64,000 nt of DNA, taken from NCBI GenBank assembly GCA_003550325.1, contig QKWP01000442.1, positions 66,312 through 130,311 of the forward strand, given 5' to 3'. Below are positions 12,290 to 23,139 of this stretch, one piece after another; position 1 is the stretch's first letter, and each line of letters begins with the position of its first letter. A program made the translations under genes and the position numbers. The notes beneath the pieces were generated by a model that made no database searches, was not told where the DNA came from, and saw only the letters and a list, made by a program, of their open reading frames with translations. This DNA comes from Gigaspora rosea. Taxonomy: Eukaryota > Glomeromycota > Glomeromycetes > Diversisporales > Gigasporaceae.

Positions 12290-12560
12290 CAGTGTTGTCA
12301 TGGGATACGGACACGGACGGCAGACAGTCTGGGACAGGACGTCCGGGACATGTCCGCCCAGAATTTTTTTTGTCCCGGACATTTTGCGACTCAACACGTG
12401 ATCATCTACCAATAAATTCGTATAATTCCGCAATTTGATTGGTTTTACCCGGCAGACATGTATCATGTTGGGACATTATTGCGGACATGTCCCGGACGTC
12501 CCGTCCTGGACTGTCCGCGTCCCTAAAAAATCGGCGGGACAATGTCCGTGTACAACACTG
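12290..12560. mobile_element. hAT-like MITE, CAGTGTTGT ends
   Basis: CAGTGTTGTCATGGGA at the left and CCGTGTACAACACTG at the right are inverted. The flanks are a perfect CCCTCTAC duplication (12282-12289 and 12561-12568). The interior is unusually GC-rich, with repeated CGGGACATGTCC motifs. A relative with CAATGTTGTCA ends lies at 18633-18884. Confidence 0.9.
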
Positions 12561-14724
12561 CCCTCTACTATATAAAAAAATTTTTCAAAATCCGTATGTT
12601 TATATATAAAATTTTACAAAAACTTGAATATATTGTGACACAGTAATCCAATTTGGATGATTTAGGTACCATTCGATTCATTTCAATGAGACGAATCCAA
12701 TGATACCAAAAACATTTTACTTGGATTACTGGATCAATAGTTATTCACAAAAAACTATTGATTTTTTAGTAATTTTATAAGAAAACATAATAACCAATAG
12801 TATTTGGCCAATAAAATTTGATCCAGTGATCCAAATGAAATGAAACTAGTACCATTCGACTCCTCTCACTGAGACGAATCGAATGGTACCAAAATCATTA
12901 AATTTGGACTACTGGTTCAAGTTTTAGCCAATTTTTTCTAAAAAAATTACGTTATATTTTTTTGACCCCCTAAAAATAATAAGAAAAACGTTATCGTTCG
13001 TTCAACCCCCTCTTGTATAATGTTATTTATGGATGCCCTTATATTTTTTATTTAGAAAGTATATAGCTAAAATTAATATTTAAGGTTTTATTTAAAAAAT
13101 TTAAAATTTTAAAATTTTCGCAGGCAAATATGCCTGTATAACAAATTAAGGGATATACTTAGTATGAAATTATCTCTGATTAAACTGACATCTGGATATA
13201 TTGGACAATTTCTTTATTTTTTTGAAGTGTTGATACAACCAGAGTGATATGTATAATGTTAGTTTTTCTATTATGTTATAAACAATTACATACTACACTT
13301 TGTTTTGATCGAAGAAAAAATAATTATTTAAGTCAATATAAATTGATATTAATCGATAGAATCGATTAAAATTGCTTAAACTATTTTTTAAATCATTGCT
13401 CCCTGCTACATCCTTTGCCTTCTTTTTATACTATTTTTTTTACAATCGATACATTACTCTAATACATTCTTCTCTTTTTTCTCTTATTATCTTTTGTCTA
13501 TCTCATTTTCTCTTTATTTTTTTTTTAAATTCGAAGAACAGAATTCTGTCCAGGTTCCAGTGTCCTGGTATTCCTTTTATTTTCATTATTTTTTTGCTAT
13601 TTTCTGCTTTATTTTGTTATCTTTCATTTCTTCTTTTTCTCTGTTTTTTTTAAAATGCGTTGGCAATATGAGTTTTGTAATCAAGAGTTTTCAAAATCTT
13701 ACACTTTAACACAACATATTTTGCGAAAACATCCTTATCTTCAAGGTGAAACAAATCAATTTTGTCATGAAAAGCAATTAGATGCAACCATTTGGGAACT
13801 TCCACTTTTTGAAAATGACTTCTTTAATAAAGAGCAAGTAGATAATAGCATTTGGGATCTTTCAGATAATATACCTTTGAAATATGACTTATATAGGGTA
13901 AATTGAGTACTTAATATTAATAATATTTAAAACATTAATAATCGATTATATGATATGTAGAATGAAATTATCTCAGTATTACCTGTATCCAAATTAGATT
14001 TTTCTGAATCTTCTATGTTATATAAAGTAAATTGTTATATATTTTATAAATGTTATCTAACGATCTACATTGTTTAGAATGAAAACATATCTGTATTACC
14101 TTGTTTAGATATAGAAATAGAAAATGGTTCAGTAGATTCGGAGTCTCTCTTTATAGAAGATGAACTGCCTAAGTAGAATATAATGACATTGACCAGAAAA
14201 TTATGAAGGTACTTCATTTGATGATGCTTATAATGATCTACAACATCCTGAAACAGTGGAATGGCCTAATGATGCTTATCAAGATTTTATGGAAATAAAT
14301 AATAAGTATCAACTGTTTAATTTTGCTGCCGACGCTTTAATAAATTTCTTTAATAACATTTCAATTTGGATGTATCGCCACTTCCTTCAGCAACAAAGAT
14401 TAGAAAGCAATTTCTGGATAATTCTATGGTTACTTACATGGAATTCAAAGAAGTTCCTATTATAGCGACTAAAGATATTAAGTATACCTTTTACTATTGA
14501 TCATTAATTAAAGCAATAAAGTCTTTGCTAATAATCGATAGTATTAATAAGACATTGGTACTTAGCTTCGAAGATAAAAAAGAAATGAAAAATAATGTAG
14601 AATCTTGTATATTCGAAGAACAATATAATTCTAACTGGTAAAAATGAGAAGAATCTATATTATTGATTGGACAATGATTACTATCGATTATTCTTTATTC
14701 CGACGCAACATCTTTAGACTATAT

Positions 14725-14971
14725 GGGCGGTCAAAAGTAGAAACCAAGGAAATTGTTTTTAATAAGTTTTTTTAAAACTTTAAATTAAAATATCTTGACA
14801 ACTATTAAACCAAATCTAATAATTTTTTTTATTTTAATTCTATAACTATATAAAATTAAAATAAAAAAAATTTTATCAAGTTTGGTTTAATAGTTGGTAA
14901 GATATTTTAATTTAAAGTCTAGAAAAAATTTACTTAAAAGCAATTTCCTTGGTTTCTACTTTTGACCACCC
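14725..14971. mobile_element. MITE in transposase, GGGCGGTCAAAAGTAG ends
   Basis: GGGCGGTCAAAAGTAGAAAC and its near-complement GTTTCTACTTTTGACCACCC form the ends. ATAT is duplicated on both sides. It splits the transposase reading between the DATSLDYM and GKSSKHPIF motifs, which align again once it is removed. No ORF. Confidence 0.8.
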
Positions 14972-15557
14972 ATATGGGAAAATCTTCTAAACACCCCATA
15001 TTTCTATCTCTAGGTAACATTCCCAACTTATTTCGAAACAAACCAGAATTTAAACCTTTAATCGAGTATCTACCAATCTTAAAGGCTAGCAATTTCAGAT
15101 TGAAAACCCCAGAAGACTTTTGAAAATTACAAAGAGAAGTCTTTCAGAGATGTTTAGAAATTTTATTCAAGTCTATTGCTGATGGTTCGGAGTATAACTT
15201 TGTCATTTGTAATAATATAGTTACCTTTATCCCACGAATTTCAATAATAATAGCTGATTACTTGAAGCCAGTAAGACGGCTAATGTTTACCAGTTATTAA
15301 ATTTGAGAAGACCTTGTTATTTGTGTTTAATATCAAGAAATGACTTGAATAATATTGACTTAACAAGTATATCGCCTAGAACTTCTAATAATATGAAAGA
15401 AGCAATTAATAATGATGATGTACAAAATTATTCAATCCACCCTGAAAAAATGCATTTTGGAAAATAAGGTATAAAATTAATATCTTATTAGTATTATTTA
15501 ATTAATAATTATATAAACAAAATTTTAGAAATTTCAATATATACAGAGCCATTATTA

Positions 15558-15703
15558 GGGCGCCTACTTTTATCACCTGATTTCAGTTTATTAGTAGCCC
15601 TTACCCCCCCCCCCCCTAGATATGATAATTATCAGTGTTATATATAATTTCCAAAATTTTTGACCCCCCCCCCTAGAAAATTAGGTGATAAAAGTAGGCT
15701 CCC
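15558..15703. mobile_element. 146-base MITE with TTA duplication
   Basis: GGGCGCCTACTTTTATCACC and GGTGATAAAAGTAGGCTCCC are inverted, flanked by TTA at 15555-15557 and 15704-15706. The centre carries two long C runs. It is inserted in the Plavaka-like pseudogene just before the DRMPTLDLDL motif. Size and duplication fit a Harbinger-like MITE. Confidence 0.8.
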
Positions 15704-17092
15704 TTACTGATCGAATGCCTACCCTGGATCTTGATCTCTTTAAATATATGATAAATTTTACCAAAACGCTTTTGGCAGAACAATGCAGGAATCATGTATT
15801 TAATCTTTTAAGTAGCGATTAGCAACGAATCCTAGATTTCATGGTCTTAAAATAATGAAGTGTGTGTTGAATACAACACGCATGATAGCTGATGAATTGT
15901 GAAATATAATGAAAATAATAATTTTTATACTTGACAATCTATAAAATACGTATAAAAAGCCAGGGTTAAATAACTATCGGCTATATTAAGTATATTATAA
16001 ATTTCTTCAAATATATATTGCCACCCAAGAGGAATTGTTTACCATCAATTGTTGTAATTAGCTACAGGTAAAAACAATTATTTAGCTTTTTAAATTGTTC
16101 AATTATTAACAATAGTGTAACAAATACTTAGCTTTTTAAATTGTTTAATTATTAACATCGATTTCATAGACATTCATTATGGATTGGGCCAAAGATTTTA
16201 TTGAAAAATTCAATATATTCGCTAAGTGGTTTTCAACTTCCAAAAATCCACTCTTGGTGCTATCATATAGTAGCTGCAATTAAAGAACATGGGTCAATAA
16301 ATATTATGACAACAGAAACTTATGAGACATTTCATAAGAGTTATATAAAAAATTCATATCGCATTTCCAATAAAAAAGAATATGAAGCAAATATTAAAAA
16401 TGGTAAGTCATAACTATATAACCTTTAATAATTATCGCTAATTATCGATTTCTTTTCAGATTAAACGAAGTAATTTAACTTGAAGCAAAGCATCTAAAAA
16501 TATTGAAAATCCAAAGGGTTCGAGAAACTGTTCTAAATATTAAATTTAGAAGTTTTGGACCAATTCATTCAGCAAAATATAAATAATTTGGACCTATTAC
16601 AGATCGATGGTCTTTATAATCTGCTAAATGATCTAGCTGAATTTTTTGAAGTGGAAACAATATATATTTATGATAATCATCGATTAGAATTGTTTTCTTC
16701 CGCAACATTAAAAAGTACTGATATAATTCATGCTTCATCCAATTTTCATGAGAAGCCTATATTCTCTAATGTTATTATTAGTGGTAAAGCTAAAGAAGAA
16801 AATGTAAATTGGTATGGCTTGATAAGTAACGATTTTTTAATATTTTCGCGCATAATCTAATAATAGTATAATATTGATAATAAGCGATAAAACTATAAGC
16901 GAGCTAGAAATTTTACTTTCTTGCTAATTGTTTAATTTTATATTTTCTATTAAAAAGGTGCTATTAATACTTAAGTTCTACCCAGCTTTAGATAAGGATC
17001 CACTTGAATTTGCTCATGTTCACTAGTATAAAAAGGTTGGTAAGTTATAAGAATGTCCAAGATTAAGACTGCTTAAACATTATAGTTGTATA

Positions 17093-17624
17093 GGGGGCAT
17101 CCATAAATAATGTTATGTGCCTCCTCATGGTAGCGCTAGACTCCCCCCTCTACTATATAAAAAAATTTTCAAAATCCTTATGTTTATATATAAAATTTTA
17201 CAAAATCTTGAATATATTGTAACACAGTGATCCGATTTGGATGATTTAGGTACCATTCGATTCGTCTCAGTGAGACGAATCCAATGATACCAAAATAATT
17301 TCATTTGGATCACTGTATCAATAGTTATTCACAAAAAACTATTGATTTTTTAGTAATTTTATAAGAAAACATAATAACCAATAGTATTTGGCCAATAAAA
17401 TTTGATCTAGTGATCCAAATGAAATGAAATTGGTACCATTCGACTTCTCTCACCGAGACGAATTGAATGGTACCAAAATTATTAAATTTGGACTACTGGT
17501 TCAATTTTTAGGCAATTTTTTTTAAAAAAATTACGTTATATTTGTTTGACTCCTCCTACTTATTGAGAAATACGTTATCGTTCGTCCAACCCCCCTCTTG
17601 TATAACGTTATTTATGGATGCCCC
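17093..17624. mobile_element. Harbinger-like MITE copy B
   Basis: 532 bases with GGGGGCATCCATAAATAA and GGATGCCCC ends and an ATA duplication on each side. The body aligns with copies A and C and holds the same two palindromes built on GGTACCATTCG. It separates the last exon of the Plavaka-like pseudogene (17643-17717) from the rest. Confidence 0.85.
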
Positions 17625-17749
17625 ATACTGATAGATAGTATAGATAGAACTGTATATATAGTTCCAAGATTTGATAAACCAAATAAATATTTAATGAATA
17701 GTTTTATGTTCTAATTAAAAGTGTATATATTATAAAATCAAAGTTCAAA

Positions 17750-17903
17750 TATATCTATATGCTATATATCGATTGTTAACAGTTAATCGATAATTATCGA
17801 TTAGATAGATTTGATAATAATCGATCAATAGTTGTATATAGATTATTACCTATTTTCGATACATATCAATTTTTGATATATATCGATTTATAATCCGAAT
17901 AAC
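17750..17903. repeat. ATCGAT-rich dispersed repeat, copy 2 (left part)
   Basis: This aligns with 10870-11090 and continues at 22665-22760 on the far side of the 17904-22664 element. The joined copy shows that the large element landed inside an older repeat. Confidence 0.65.
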
Positions 17904-18632
17904 GGGTTCGTATTATTTTACCAACAATCACTTCACCGACATAACATTTCACTGACAAATACTTACTAACAAGTTTATTTTACTGACAGTTTGTTTTATC
18001 AAAGTTCATTTCAACGACAAGTTTTTTTCCAAAAAGCACCCTAACTTTAGTCTTAATTTATCTAATTCTACCCTGATCCTAACAAAAATTATCAGAATTA
18101 CTTTGTCGGTAGGGTCCAGAATGGGCCGGGCCAAACCCGGAAATTTATGGGCTGGGCCAGGTTTGGGTCTAGTTTGGGCTCATATTTTTAGGCCCAATAT
18201 TTTTATAGGCCGGGCTTGGGTTAGGCCCACTAATTACTGACTGGGCCTGGGTTTTTTAAGCAAGCCTGAGATGGCCCAACAATACCCGGTATTACTATAG
18301 TAATAACTCTACGGCCTAAAATTACAGCGTTTCATTCTACCCTGCCTTATAATCATCATTTTTCCTTACATAATAATTAATTGATCATACTTCCATTCGT
18401 CTTTTACCTTATTACTAATTATATCCTTCGTCCTTTTCCTATTTTGTTTATTTATACTTACCCTACGTTATTACTATATATAGATCTTTCTTATTACTAT
18501 CTATTTGTCCTAATTTCCATATATGGGGATCATCTAAAGCCGATTTACTTATTTGTATAGGTGGTACAAACCTAAAAAAAATTTAACATAAAAATAAACT
18601 AAGTTTGTGAAATTAAAAATTTAGGGTTAGAG

Positions 18633-18884
18633 CAATGTTGTCACTTGGACACTTTTTGGACATTTTGGACATTTTTTCAAATTAAAATTACTTAAAATTT
18701 TATTAAGATAATCTATTTTAATTTTTTCACCAATGAGTCTAGCACCTAAAAAAATATATAATTATATATTTTTTTAAATTACTTTATTGATTAGTTAAAC
18801 ATGGGACATAGGCTTGGACGATTTTGAACAATCTTGGACGTTGGACAAAAAACATAGTATGGACACGTCCAAATGACAACACTG
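18633..18884. mobile_element. hAT-like MITE, CAATGTTGTCA ends
   Basis: CAATGTTGTCACTTGGACAC and GTCCAAATGACAACACTG are inverted. The flanking 8-mers are similar but imperfect (6 of 8). The TIR is related to that of the element at 12290-12560. Confidence 0.6.
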
Positions 18885-19060
18885 GGGTAGGGTTAGAGTT
18901 TTAACGTTAGAAGCTATAGGGTTAGAGTAATGCCTATTATATGTAAAATTTTATTCCCGTCATTTTTAATTAGTGCACCAAGACAGGTTTATATACTTTT
19001 TTTCTTTTTTACGGTTTTTTTTTGTGTTTTTTTTCACTTTGCTCACATGTCGGGCTAATC

Positions 19061-19251
19061 AGGACCCCGAAGAACTCTGATACAACTTAGATAATTCTAA
19101 AAAAGGAAATTTTGTATAGAAATTTATCAAACGTTGCATTTTTTATAGTAAATTTTTAAATTTTGCTCTATTTTATACATCTATTTGGCTAAAATACTGC
19201 TAAAATTATACAAACTCAAATCTGAGTTGTATCAGAGTTCTTCGAGGTCCT
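19061..19251. mobile_element. AGGACC-family element, copy 1
   Basis: AGGACCCCGAAGAACTCTGA at the left pairs with TCAGAGTTCTTCGAGGTCCT at the right over about 30 bases. The flanks are a perfect GGCTAATC duplication (19053-19060 and 19252-19259). 191 bases, non-coding. Confidence 0.88.
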
Positions 19252-20639
19252 GGCTAATCCGGGATTATCACATGTTACGTTTTCTGATTGGCTAATTTCT
19301 CTTTTTGAATTTGTATCACCCGCACAAATAAGTGCACGTGTCTAAAGCCAGGTGCGTTCACGTGATATAAAGCCAATCAAATCGTAAAATTTGATCTTTA
19401 TGAATCAGCCCAACAAGACAAAAAACAAAGAAAAAAAGTAAAAAATGCCGAAAATACAAAAAATGAGTGTCTAAACCTGTATAGGAGTATTAATAAAAAA
19501 TATCAAGAAGACAATTTTATTTATAAGTCAAGCCCTAACCCTAACTTCTAACTAACCTTTACCCTAATTTAATTAAATGATCAAAAACATATAATGCACC
19601 TGGCTTTAGCCATCCCCATATATGTCCTTCTATAGATATATTTAATTACTATTACTACATTAATCTGTGACGCATGAGTTTGAATTGGTTCAATACAAGG
19701 ACAATATTAAGCATCGTTGAACAATCAAAGCCTATATATTATCGCAAATCTGCTAGCTCGATGAAGGTTCAGTAAAGCAGATGTCAAGACTAATGTTTTG
19801 GGTATAATGTCTTAATTCAGATAATAATGCGAAGAGAAGTTTTATTGGTGTTGAAGGAATTAAAGATTAGTAATATCATAGAAAATTGATCCGACAATTG
19901 AATAATTTAATTATTTATGTATCTTGACCATGTATTTAAGTTAGATGTATTTGCTCTTCATGTATCATTAGAAATCATAAGGTATTATTAAGAGTGTAAG
20001 CATAAGGCATTGTCTTAATGATTTCTTCTGTATAATAAAGACTCTTTTGTGAATGTTTGTTATATCGTATCTCTTGAGTTTCCTTTATTTATATTGTTTC
20101 CTCATGAATCCCTCCTCATTATATTTATAAATCTGACCTATGTATTCCTTCTCTTGTTCACTATTGCTGACTAAATCTGGCCTTCTAATCTGATGCTCTC
20201 CTGATTCAATAGTAATACCAGTAAAAATCCCAAAAATTTTCATTACAGCTATTATAGCTGTTATATAATTCCTAGGACATTAGGTAAAATTAGCCAAATA
20301 ATTTTTTAGCTAAACCGATTGTTATTATTTTGGTATAATAAATTCAATATTGGGGTGCGCGATATACTATGTAAAACAATACTATTATCATGCACTCAAA
20401 ACGATAATGCTGAAATCATCTTTATATTTGAAGCTATTTAATTTGAAAATGGTTTTAATTGCATCGGCAAATTTTATATATAGATATATATCAATTACTA
20501 ACCGGTAAGATATATATCGATGATTAACACCCCTATCGATTACTATCGATTGTGATAGTAATCGATACATATCCGGTTAATCGATTACTATCAATAGTGA
20601 TATCAATTAATAATTATTATATTCACATAATCATGCTTT

Positions 20640-21204
20640 TTGAACATTTTACAGGTTTTCGCAAGTTTTCGCAAGTTTTCACAATTTAATTATAAATTTT
20701 ATTTATTTATTATTATTATTATAATATTTTAAATTATTAAATATACAATATTCGCAAGTTTTCGCTATTTAATATAAAATTTATTTTTTATTATATATTA
20801 TATTTTAAATATTACATATATTATATATTATAATAAAAAAAATAACAAAAAAAAATAAATTCAAAAAAAACAAAACCAAAAAAATAAAAAAAAATAAACT
20901 ATTATATTCCTTATATTCACTCATATTTGCTTATATTCGTTCATATTTGCTTATATTCGCTTATATTCGCTACTTCTTGCAAAGTCCCAGAAAGTTAGAT
21001 CGTTTCTTGCAAAATTCCAAAAGAAGTAAGGAATAAATAAAATAAAATAAAATTAAAAAAATAAGTAAAAAAAACAAACAAAAAACAAACCAAAAATATA
21101 ACAAAAAAAACAAATCCGAAAAAATAAACTTATATTTCGCTCATATTTGCTTGTATTCGATTATATTCGTTAGTTAAGCAGTTTTTTCTTGCAAAGTTCT
21201 GAAA
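20640..21204. repeat. TTATATTCGC / TTCGCAAG low-complexity repeats
   Basis: Short motifs TCGCAAGTTTTCGCAAG and CTTATATTCGCTTATATTCG recur with A-rich tracts between. A longer block (TTGCAAAGTYCYGAAA) appears twice, near 20978 and 21190, the second directly at the gap. Repeats of this kind probably caused the assembly gap. Confidence 0.6.
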
Positions 21205-21928
21205 NNNNNNNNNNNNNNNNNNNNNNNNNNNNNNNNNNNNNNNNNNNNNNNNNNNNNNNNNNNNNNNNNNNNNNNNNNNNNNNNNNNNNNNNNNNNNNNN
21301 NNNNNNNNNNNNNNNNNNNNNNNNNNNNNNNNNNNNNNNNNNNNNNNNNNNNNNNNNNNNNNNNNNNNNNNNNNNNNNNNNNNNNNNNNNNNNNNNNNNN
21401 NNNNNNNNNNNNNNNNNNNNNNNNNNNNNNNNNNNNNNNNNNNNNNNNNNNNNNNNNNNNNNNNNNNNNNNNNNNNNNNNNNNNNNNNNNNNNNNNNNNN
21501 NNNNNNNNNNNNNNNNNNNNNNNNNNNNNNNNNNNNNNNNNNNNNNNNNNNNNNNNNNNNNNNNNNNNNNNNNNNNNNNNNNNNNNNNNNNNNNNNNNNN
21601 NNNNNNNNNNNNNNNNNNNNNNNNNNNNNNNNNNNNNNNNNNNNNNNNNNNNNNNNNNNNNNNNNNNNNNNNNNNNNNNNNNNNNNNNNNNNNNNNNNNN
21701 NNNNNNNNNNNNNNNNNNNNNNNNNNNNNNNNNNNNNNNNNNNNNNNNNNNNNNNNNNNNNNNNNNNNNNNNNNNNNNNNNNNNNNNNNNNNNNNNNNNN
21801 NNNNNNNNNNNNNNNNNNNNNNNNNNNNNNNNNNNNNNNNNNNNNNNNNNNNNNNNNNNNNNNNNNNNNNNNNNNNNNNNNNNNNNNNNNNNNNNNNNNN
21901 NNNNNNNNNNNNNNNNNNNNNNNNNNNN
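21205..21928. other. Assembly gap (724 N)
   Basis: Unknown sequence. Any reading frame across it is meaningless. Confidence 1.
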
Positions 21929-22664
21929 TTTTTTTTTTTACCCGGTGATCTGGGGATGAAATTTTTGTAACGTGGTCAAAACACTGTGTAATCATTAAAG
22001 ATCTGTTAATTGTTATATATCGTTTCAAGTAATTACTTGTGTAATCGTTAAAGATTTGTTAATTGTTATATATTGTTTTAAATAATTCCAATTATAATCG
22101 ATTTGTAGATATATAACGATTTAATATAGAAAATGATATATATCGATTTAGATATATATCGATTTTTAACCGGTTAATCGATATATATCATTATTTTTTA
22201 ATCAATATAAACTGATTAACTGTTATATATTGATTAATATCTATACATAAAATTTCCTGATGTTATTAAAAATAACCAAGCCATTATTGAGAAATTAAAA
22301 ACATTTAATTGGTTCTTATAACTATATGGAAATTTAAGTTAATTATTTTGATTCCAAATTTTGTTGTAGAAATTGGCGAGCCTATTTGGGTCGGGTTTGG
22401 ACTGGGCCTAATTTTAATTTAAGGCCCGCCCAGGTTCGTCATTTGGGCTTTTTTTTCTTGGGCTGGGCTTGGTCTCATAAATATTTTGTAGGCCTAAGTA
22501 TGGGCCTTATTGAAGCCCGCCTAATCTAGCCCATTCCGGACCCTATTTGTCAGTGAAATGAGCTTTGGTAAAATAAACTGTCAGTAAAATAAACTTGTCA
22601 GTGAATAATTGTCAGTAAAATGTTATGTTGGTGAAGTAATTGTTGATTAATTGATTGCCACCCC

Positions 22665-23139
22665 TGAATAACGATATGTATCACTGCATTTTAATCGTTA
22701 TATATTGATTTATCGCTATATATCAATTAATATTTGTATGAAAAATTTGCTGACAATAGGCTTCAATTATACTATTATCTAGATTGCTTTTTCTTTTTCT
22801 CTTTTGTTTTTTCTTTTTGTTGTTTTTCTTTTCTTTTCTTTTGTTTTTTCTTTTTCCCTTTTATATCTCTCTTTTTTACTCGTTTTCTATTTTGTCTATT
22901 TTTTACTTTTCTCCTTTTTCATGCCCTTTATGAAGAAGAAAAAATTTAAAGGAAGGAAAAATGATCCTGATATGGAATACAACACCAGTGTCAGTGATAG
23001 TTGGGTGTATATTGTACAAAAGTTCGAGCAAGTTTGGGCTCTGACTTGAGATGAAAGATTGTTATAGCAAATCACTTTGGGTACTTAGTACTTGGAGAGT
23101 TTCTTTTTGATAGAGTTAAATTGTAATCAGTGGCAGCAT
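22665..23139 (+). other. Repeat remnant and unrecognised short ORF
   Basis: 22665-22760 is the right half of the ATCGAT-rich repeat. A T-rich stretch follows, then a short plus-strand ORF (from about 22932, MKKKKFKGRKNDPDMEY... to the stop at 23047) with no recognised domain. It might be a fragment of a gene cut by the element at 23140. Confidence 0.3.

Larger units (their letters stand above)
11983..13038. mobile_element. Harbinger-like MITE copy A, with two nested insertions
   Basis: The ends are GGGGGCATCCATAAATAA and its complement TTATTTATGGATGCCC, flanked by TTA on both sides. Without the two nested elements the length is about 530 bases, like copies B (17093-17624) and C (38177-38709). 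A 3-base TWA duplication and GGG-starting TIRs fit PIF/Harbinger. The interior holds two GGTACCATTCG palindromes. Confidence 0.8.
11363..13252. mobile_element. Non-autonomous element with TIR ACATATCACTCTGGTT
   Basis: ACATATCACTCTGGTT starts at 11363 and AACCAGAGTGATATGT ends at 13252. Subterminal GACATCTGGAT motifs occur near both ends. No transposase. The 530-base Harbinger-like MITE copy A and two hAT-like MITEs are nested inside, so this is the oldest layer here. Target-site duplication not resolved. Confidence 0.65.
13655..17717 (+). pseudogene. KDZ/Plavaka-type transposase, broken
   Basis: Translated pieces in order match a KDZ-superfamily (Plavaka-like) transposase. First is a C2H2-like finger (residues FCNQEFSKSYTLTQHILRKH, first Cys replaced by Tyr). 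SIILYSDATSLD near 14680 holds a candidate catalytic Asp. Then come HPIFLSLGNIPN near 15000, IIADYLEASKTAN with CYLCL near 15250-15330, and LTDRMPTLDLDLFKYMI near 15720. GFQLPKIHSWCYHIVAAIKE lies at 16231 and the C-terminal IVPRFDKPNKYLMN near 17665. Small introns, several in-frame stops and three nested MITEs (14725, 15558, 17093) interrupt it. No longer functional. Confidence 0.75.
18525..19617. mobile_element. GGGGATC..CTAAAGCC element (MULE-type MITE), nested
   Basis: GGGGATCATCTAAAGCCGA at the left and GGCTTTAGCCATCCCC at the right are inverted. The same type of end marks 32543-32826 and the 7-kb MULE element at 33135-40099. Interior sequence (a GTGCAYCAAGA motif and CTAACTT runs) is shared with 32543-32826. 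It contains insertions at 18633-18884 and 19061-19251. Duplication unclear in the ATATAT flanks. Confidence 0.6.
17904..22664. mobile_element. 4.8-kb non-coding element with long TIRs
   Basis: Flanking 8-mers CGAATAAC (17896-17903) and TGAATAAC (22665-22672) match 7 of 8. The ends are inverted over a long stretch: ACTTCACC(G/A)ACATAACATTT, repeated CTGACA motifs, then AGGGTCC(A/G)GAATGGGC with GGGCC-rich sequence next to it on both sides. The left TIR holds about 95 extra bases. No transposase is visible, but 724 bases are unknown. It contains several nested elements. Confidence 0.65.

Noticed and set aside
13372..13653. Putative 93-residue membrane protein
   Set aside because: Poly-T/C sequence upstream of the transposase pseudogene; no conserved motif.
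21174..22028. Long open frames of 256 and 284 codons across the gap
   Set aside because: They consist almost entirely of N. No real codons support them.
22734..22949. Hydrophobic Phe-rich ORF that looks like a membrane protein
   Set aside because: It comes from a T-rich low-complexity tract (TTTTTCTTTT). Similar false ORFs occur at 9939 and 13372.
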